Shown: positions 57,416 through 64,000 of the stretch, piece by piece
Numbering within the stretch: the stretch's first letter is position 1
How the letters are laid out: each line of letters opens with the position of its first letter
From: Bolinopsis microptera
Lineage: Eukaryota; Ctenophora; Tentaculata; Lobata; Bolinopsidae
Length of the DNA stretch: 64,000 bases
NCBI RefSeq assembly: GCF_026151205.1
Contig: NC_087082.1
Coordinates: 6,021,908 to 6,085,907 of the forward strand
Direction of reading: 5' to 3'
The notes under the pieces: model-generated
The model's database searches: none
Told to the model about the DNA's origin: nothing
Seen by the model: the letters and a program-made list of their open reading frames with translations, nothing else
Translations under genes and position numbers: made by a program

Positions 57416-57833
57416 TTTAAAGTCTCAATACTCCTGTGTCAGCTCACTATGAGCTTAGTAACAACACTACATCTTGTACTCTTTTATTTTGTGTACACTC
57501 CTTGTCTCTTGTTTGCTTTGAAAAGGTTTCAACAGCTCTACCGTAAATCATATTTCGAATTCAGTTTTCTGATCGAGACGGAACTCTCAACGCATCAACT
57601 GTATTATTTTGTTCTGTTAAGATTTGTTCCGGTTCAGCTACCTTTATTGCGAAGAACTGGAAGGAAAAATAGCAAACAAATAAAGGCTCCCTCATACGTT
57701 TGAGAACATACTGCGATACTCCTGGCATTTCGAACGCATTTCAATCTGAAGTCTGAACTGGGACACAAAATAATAGAAGGCATATTCTGAACCCGATCAG
57801 CTCCCTCAAGTAAAGTTTGGTCCGTCAATAAAT

Positions 57834-60357
57834 ATGACGTACGTTCGCAGTCAGGGCTTCAGAAGCATTTGGGTTAAACTAATCGTGTTTGTGGTGATGG
57901 TTGGCATTCCTGTGGTCTCCTTCTTCTTCGTCAATCAGTACAGAGGTAGGTACGGTGTTTAAAGGCTGGAGGTGAGGTAGATTATAAATTGAAATGGGAG
58001 GGAGGGAGAGGGAGGGGGAGCGAAAGGGGAGCGAGAGAGGGAGAGGGAGGAGAGTGAGAGGGAGGGAGAGAGGGAGGGGGAAGGAGAGCGAGAGGGAGGG
58101 AGGGAGAGAGGGAGAAGGAGGAGGGAGAGAGGGAGAGGGAGGGGGAGAGGGAGAGGAAGCGAGAGGGAGGGTCAGGGAGAGAAGGAGAGGGAGGGAGAGT
58201 CAGAGAGGGAGAGAGGGAGAGAGGGAGAAAGTGAATAAGAAAGTTAGAAAGGAGTTGTAAATGTAGAGGGGCTGGATTCTGGAAGCCAGAAGGGCGGAAA
58301 AGTTTGAGAAGAGGGATAGTGATAGTCGTCACTTTTAACCACGGCACATCATTTCACTCATCAGGATAATAAAAATGTTAAAATAAATACTTACAACGTT
58401 ACGCAACCATACAATTAATAGACAATTCACAGCGTATTCCACTTTAATTTACTGTTAGTGTTACATTTCTTAGGTACAGGATACAGAGGGAGGGGGAGCG
58501 AGAGGGAGGGAGCGAGATGGAGGGGGAGCGAGAGGGAGGGAGATAGTCGTATAATTTACTTCTACATTTCTTAGGTACAGGATACAAAGGCTGGCGGTAT
58601 CTGGACACTCTTGGTGATCCATCTTTTGCTCTTGATCGACAGTATCATGTTCCCATTTGGTATGCAGTGTTGGCCATCTATGGCATGGCAACATATGTTT
58701 TATGGTAAGTGAATGTGTATTTCTTGTGGAATTAAAATTTTGTTGACTCTAAGGTTTTAGAAGGTAATCGAAACTAGGTGATGAGAAAACTGCAAACTGA
58801 GAAAATGTATCAAACACTTCCAGTGTGAGATACATTTTAAATTTAACTACATTTTCTTTACTACAATTTGGTCAAATGGCACAATTGGCACAGTGCCAAT
58901 TTCCTTTCCAGAATCCAGTAGACGGTATTCATTATCAACATCAAAGGTGAGATCTGCATTACCAACGTAGCATCGTGTACCAATATGCTGAAACATACAA
59001 GACTTGAAACCCTACACTCCACAGGTACACAAACGGGCTAGTCCACAGCATAGGCCCTCTGATGGTGAGCTCTGTCAAGCTGCTGGTGGCGCTCATGTGG
59101 TTCCCAGTGTTCTTCTACTGGGAGGATATAGAGGCTACTTTTACCCTGTCTGCTGTGCTGTGGGTGGTGAATGGGATAACCATGGTGTTTTATGCAGGTT
59201 TGAGAACGGTGGTTCGTGATTTGGCGAACGGCCAAGATCACGTCATCATCGTTAAGAATAAGTAGAAAGTACTAGTATAAGTAGTAATAGTATATACTAT
59301 ATACTATAATTATAGTAGGGTAAAGTATTATGTGGTACAGTCAGCCACGTTATGAATACTACTTCAAATCGTTAGTTTATCACTCCTATAGGAAGTAGGA
59401 ACGTATTGGTATAACCAAGTACAGAATGGTAGCTAGTTTAACCAGAGTAAAGAGTTGCAGAACTACCTGTTTAGTTTTAAACTTCGACCCAACCCTCTTA
59501 TTAACAGTACATTAACTCATAGCAAACGTAATAAACTAGTACAATGATATTAAAGAGAGTTGTTTATCAGTCAGAGGAGGTTCACTATCCACCATTTCAA
59601 ACCCCTCCTCCCCAACTGGCATGTGCCTGATATCCCTCTCCTCACCCCTCACTCCTCTCCTCCCTCTCCCCAACTGGCATGTGCCTGATATCCTCCTCCC
59701 CTCCTCTCCTCCCCCTCTCCTCCCCCTCCCCAACTGGCATGTGCCTGATATCCCCCTCCTCACCCCTCCCTCCTCTTCTCCCCCTCCCCAACTGGCATGT
59801 GCCTGATATCCTCCTCCCCTCTCCCTCCTCTCCTCCCCCTCCCCAACTGGCATGTGCCTGATATCCTCCTCCCCTCCTCTCCTCCCCCTCCCCTCCCTCT
59901 CCCCAACTGTCATGTGCCTGACATCCTCCTCACCTCTCCCTCCTCTCCTCCCCCTCCCCAACTGGCATTTGCCTGATATCCCCCTCCGCTCACTCCTCTC
60001 CTCCCTCTCCCCTCCCTCTCCCCAACTGGCATTTGCCTGATATCCCCCTCCCCTCCGTCCTCTCCTCCCCGGCCTCCCCTCCCTCTCCCCAACTGTCATG
60101 TGCCTGATATCCCTTTCCTCACCCCTCCCTCCTCTCCTCCCCCTCCCCAACTGGCATTTGCCTGATATCCCCCTCCCCTCCCTCTCCCCAACTGGCATGT
60201 GCCTGATATCCCTCTCCTCAGTCCTCACCCCTCCCTCCTCTCCTCAGGAATGTTCCAGATGAGTGGGATGATGCTGATACCTGAACAAATTTGGCTGTCC
60301 TACATAACAGTCTGGACATACTTCTTGTGGGACTATGATGGTGATGATAGCACATGA
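57834..60357 (+). CDS. TspO/MBR-family (TSPO-like) membrane protein, four exons
   Basis: Exons 57834-57945, 58575-58704, 59025-59197 and 60248-60357; predicted protein 174 residues, the usual TSPO length. Phases match throughout (1, 2, 1). Five hydrophobic segments: ~12-32, ~64-81, ~92-112, ~118-138, ~147-166. Family-like features are VPIWYAVLAIYGMATYVLW (compare the P.W...Y..MG.A.yl.W signature), LMWFPVFFYWED in TM3 (compare L.W.PiFF) and QIWLSYITVWTYFLWDYD in TM5 (compare PYL.W..FA..LN..iW). The family sits in outer mitochondrial or other membranes and binds tetrapyrroles and sterols. Divergent, so a TSPO-like paralogue is safer than an orthologue. If exon 3 is not spliced at 59198, the frame ends at 59265. 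Exon 3 donor is weak (cag|gtttga). Poly-A signal aataaa at ~60504. Confidence 0.72.
57993..58250. repeat. Purine-rich gagaggga repeat in intron 1 of the TSPO-like gene
   Basis: Almost pure G/A on the plus strand for ~250 bp. A similar short block is at 58485-58545. Confidence 0.95.
59590..60246. repeat. ~50-60-bp C-rich minisatellite in intron 3 of the TSPO-like gene
   Basis: About 12 units of ccccaactggcatgtgcctg, atatcc and a ctcctcccc tract. The last units run directly into the 3' splice site of exon 4 (ctcctctcctcag), so the polypyrimidine tract is the array itself. Confidence 0.95.
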
Positions 60358-60509
60358 AGAACCATCAGTGGAATTGAGATATCAGCAGCTATCAGATGGA
60401 ATATCCAAAAACTGCTGAAGTGAATGAATGTGCTATTTATTAACAATTTCTGAATATCAGACCAAACTTTTAATCTATTAATTTAAACTTTGATTCTTGT
60501 TCAATAAAA

Positions 60510-62870
60510 TCGTTGGTATCATGGATTTTAATAAGGAACAATCGAGAAACCTTTTTGTCTTCTTTTTTTAAAGCATGGGGCATTCGGTTGTATTTACGAA
60601 ATCACCGTGTACGAATGACATTTTGGGCGGAAATATTTCGCTCAAACTCTTTTGTTTGCAGTGAAATGTTAGGAGGCCACACTAATATTTTAAAACAATC
60701 ACTGTCAAACCATTCAACGACAAGACACGAAAACTGTTGTTTTCATGGCACGTGGATTTAAACCATGAAGAAGAATAGATAAGCTGTCCCCATTTCATCC
60801 TACCAGACAACCCCAAACAAAGCAGAACCACCACGTGACCCAGTTTCCACCCTCAGTGCCAGGCTCCTTCCTCCCAGTACCAGGGGACTTCCTCCTCTTT
60901 TCCACTTATTACTCAACACCATGGTGCACTGTAGAGCACATGCGCAGTACTCCCCCTCAGGGCCCCACATCCCCTTATATTGCGCCTTATTAATTTGAAC
61001 TGGGCCCATGTGGATCAAACCTCTGTTCACCTAGTTAACATGTAGTCGAGCCTTATATCTATTGTATTCACGTGCAACCAGAGTAGAACACTAGTTATCA
61101 ATAACGGTGGAACATTAGTTCCTTAGTTTTTGTTACGGTTCATGTCCCTCACTATAAATGTATGCGGAGTGTGGAGTCAATGAGGCATGTGGGTTTACAC
61201 ACCACCAATGTGGCATGTGGACCACAGTGGTAACCATGACCACGGTGGTACCGTTCACGTGCTACTACCCTGGTGGGTTTAGACAATTAGAAGATGACTG
61301 TACCGTGAGAATAACCTCAACATTCAAACTTACTTAATTCGGGGTTTAATCTTACATCAGTGGATGTTTACCAGCCTGTCTGTTGAGGGCCCGAACTGCA
61401 CCCTCTAAATTAAATACACGAAATAACACGCACTATACCCACTGTACTTTACACTATAATAATCCCCCGAGTATATAGCACTAAAATACTCTTTCTATAA
61501 AAGGAGGGTTTATTTTAAGAGATAGCGGGGACATGACTACTGATAAGCGGGTAAAGTGATGATTGATAGGACTGATATCTCTGTGTAAAAAGGCGGGGAT
61601 GGCACCGTGCTTGATGACGGTTTTTGCCGAACTTTTTGACGATAAGAAAGTGCGATGTAGTGGCTGACTGGTGGGTAATGTTGACAGGGTGCTGGTGTAA
61701 AGGTGACGGTTACTAAGGGCTGCTGGTCTAAGTGTCAGGAGTAATGCGGTCTCTGACAAGGTGCTGTTTGTGGCGGGGTTTTAGCAGGCCATCTGTTGAA
61801 AACACTGATCTATGTTAATCTCTGATGTAATCGAAGGTTTGGAGATAAAATTGAGGCATATTTCCTGGCTCTGGTGGGTGGTAAGCTCTCTGTAAAAATG
61901 TGGTGACGGTTCTCTAATGTATAGAGCTGGTGGTAACAATATGTAAACAGGATGTAAATAAATATACAAACCACAAATAATTTACGTTACATTATAAATA
62001 AAATTGGTTAAATATATAAATCATTCGTCCAATTTGAATTATCATGTTCTGTAAAAAAAGAAAAAAGTTGATAGCATCAGTACCCTTGTTCAAATTGAAC
62101 AGACAAATATCAAATACTCTAGCTTTTGAATCAAACTAAAATATTTGATCAAATAATCCCAGAACTATATAAACCAAACTTCAGCTGCTCGTTTAAAAGT
62201 TGTCCAGGGAGGGAACTTTGTCCGGATGAGAGAAAGTTAAACCATCTAACCCAGGAAATTCGATTAGTTTTAACCTTGTCAGTGGTTTGCGGGTTCATAA
62301 AGACATGGGTTATTAGATCTTCACAATTTATTGGGTCTCAAAAGAGCAATGTGATCTCAGAGCAGTTTCTTAAATTGAATTTGTGACAATTGTCATAAAC
62401 CACGGGGTAATTTTAATGGGTTAAAACTTGCAATCAGTCCGAATTTAAGACCAAGATTTCGAAATATTTTGACGTACAAGTACTCATACAGTGCCTTTCT
62501 TGATAAAATATGGTAAGATCTGATAACTTCTGATGCAAGCTTCACCGGAAAAACTGTTTTAACAAATATCTATTAAACGTTTTAAACAAACATAAAACAT
62601 AGATAATAGAAATATATAAACCTTGAAGTTCAGCTTAAAGTTCAAAGCTCCATAGTTTAATCACCAAGTTGTAAACATCTTTACAAATTTCTCCCTAATA
62701 TCTTGTAATTCACGCCCACTCTGTCTCTCCTCGTGCTTGAATAAAGTCCACATAATAAACCAGAAGATACCCAAACTGCCAAGTCCCTTTAGTCAAGTCC
62801 ACAATCACCCCAAAGTGTCGCAAAATATCTCTATATCTCCAGCAAGCAAATGTGTAATCTCAGCAGTCTT
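60510..62870. other. Intergenic, no gene recognised
   Basis: A C-rich stretch with acatgcgcagta and ccacgtgac lies at 60820-61020. Minus-strand frames at 61481-61759 and 61781-61969 have no domain or splice support. Confidence 0.4.
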
Positions 62871-62872
62871 TT

Positions 62873-63599
62873 TCATAGTAATTTCCACAATAAGACCCCC
62901 ATGATGGCTGTGTCTCCTGTGTCTCCTTTCACCAAGGTCTCCACAGAGGCAGAGAGTTGAAGGTAGATTGTGGGAGTCTGGTCCTCTCGGATAGCGGCTG
63001 TGTCATCAGGTTCATCTGAAGGAAGCAGGTCGTGAGAGGGAGAAGTTGGTAACAAAACAAAGCTAGTACTTTTCAAAATAACATTTTTTTTCAACCAGTT
63101 AAGATGAACGTACAGAACGCTCGACACAATATTAAATAGGATTCGAATAACGACAAAGATAAATTGAAGAAGGTAACTCACCAGTTCTTGTCGTGCAGTG
63201 AGAGTGCCTGGTTTTGGGATGAATGTGGAGAGTTGTGGTGGTTTGTTGGGGTTAGTCAGCATGGCAAGTCTGGCTTGAAGGGCTGCTTGGATAGCTGGAG
63301 ACAGCACTCTAGGGAAGCCGGACAGCGGGCTGAGGAGGAGTGTGTTAGGTATTCACAAAGGAACATAAGCTATCAGATTCTCAAAGACGTAGACTCATAA
63401 CTTTATAATTTTTTTATAGTTTAATCAGCATCAATCAGTAATCTCCGTTAGAAGTATATTTTTATTGCAAAAATGAAATGAAATAAGAAATCACCAATGA
63501 AACTTACTTGATCATGACTTGAGGTTTAGGTTTGATGAGTCCGGGAACACGGCCGGGATCTGAGGAAACACTTCCACTAATTGGGGGTGATCCACACAC
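62873..63599 (-). CDS. C-terminal exons of an unknown gene
   Basis: Two well-supported exons. 63599-63508 has acceptor cttcag|, encodes VCGSPPISGSVSSDPGRV and PGLIKPKPQVMI, and ends in phase 2 at gtaagt. 63329-63182 has acceptor cctcag|, starts in the matching phase, encodes GFPRVLSPAIQAALQARLAM and NPNKPPQLSTFIPKPGTL, and ends in phase 0 at gtgagt. A further acceptor at 63016 (ccttcag|) starts the last exon. In phase 0 it adds 28 residues and stops at 62929. In the frame reached by retaining the 166-nt intron it gives EPDDTAAIREDQTP...VLLWKLL to 62873. Pro-rich and low-complexity; family unknown. The 5' part lies upstream, perhaps beyond 64000. Confidence 0.55.
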
Positions 63600-63602
63600 C
63601 TG

Positions 63603-64000
63603 AAGAAAAGACTGTTAGATAAATTAATAACGGTATTTTTGATAACTTAGCTGCTTTCATAACATTTATTTCTTTTAGAATTTTCGTGTTTCCTTTCTCT
63701 TAAAGACTGCTGAAGGAAATCCGAGCTAACTTTGTGAACAGCCAACGTACGAGGGCAAAAGAGTAGTTAGCTGTCTACGCGAGCGAGTGACTTTTAATGA
63801 CCCCGCCATGACATGGCGGCAGGTTTATTGAAATTAAACCACTGTGAGGAACCGTCACCCTGATCTTTAATCGCTTATTAGCGTGAGAAGACCTGAGGTG
63901 AGGCTCCTTAATAATAGTCTAGCCCCGTTATTTACCCCAGTCTCGTGGTATTCTTACTCCCAGCCTATTTAATACCATTTTCAAGGGCTAAAACTTGCTG
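63603..64000. other. Intron or upstream part of the terminal gene
   Basis: No further exon recognised before the window ends. Confidence 0.35.

Noticed and set aside
57982-58347. Ser/Pro/Leu-rich frame (and its complement)
   Set aside because: Purine/pyrimidine simple repeat in intron 1 of the TSPO-like gene.
59536-60228. 230-codon minus-strand frame rich in Gly, Arg and Glu
   Set aside because: Reverse of the C-rich intronic minisatellite of the TSPO-like gene.

Overview
The window is nuclear DNA of an animal: genes are split by GT-AG introns, intergenic DNA is AT-rich, and the repeats are metazoan types (CR1/jockey-like and RTE-like LINEs, a Penelope-like element, hAT and other MITEs). 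An early-branching lineage such as a cnidarian would fit the lineage-specific rhodopsin-type GPCR family, but the sequence alone does not prove a taxon. I found no prokaryotic, organellar or rRNA sequence.

Layout. 1-5.4 kb: a GPCR pseudogene on the minus strand, split between TM6 and TM7 by a 5'-truncated LINE, followed by an orphan GPCR exon-1 relic. 7.1-11.2 kb: two intact three-exon GPCR genes in tandem (minus). 11.2-18.9 kb: gene-poor DNA with LINE and fold-back relics, minisatellites and a hAT MITE nested in another MITE. 19.0-20.4 kb: a fourth GPCR gene (plus). 21.5-27.0 kb: a 13-bp minisatellite holding a 2.2-kb hAT-type element, then the last two exons of a ZIP (SLC39) zinc transporter, whose intron carries a ~740-bp near-perfect palindrome. 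29.0-30.7 kb: a four-exon gene for a small secreted cysteine-containing protein (minus). 35.9-43.4 kb: a four-exon coiled-coil protein gene (minus) with an antisense RTE-like LINE and a micro-exon-like array in intron 2. 44-55 kb: a repeat district of fold-back elements inside a larger tandem repeat, into which an apparently intact Penelope-like element has inserted. 55.4-57.4 kb: minisatellites and a MITE. 57.8-60.4 kb: a four-exon TspO/MBR-like gene (plus). 62.9-63.6 kb: terminal exons of an unknown minus-strand gene.

The split genes were assembled by hand from splice sites and reading-frame phase. Exon phases agree for all three GPCR genes, the secreted protein, the coiled-coil protein and the TspO-like gene, so the models are strong although they rest on no transcript. 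Tandem arrays touch splice sites or UTRs in almost every gene here, and several transposon insertions have exact target-site duplications. The most unusual items are the duplicated exon end with five donor sites in the coiled-coil gene, the MITE whose end forms part of a working-looking 5' splice site, the GPCR exon 1 that is far more conserved than the rest of its genes, and the long intronic palindrome.
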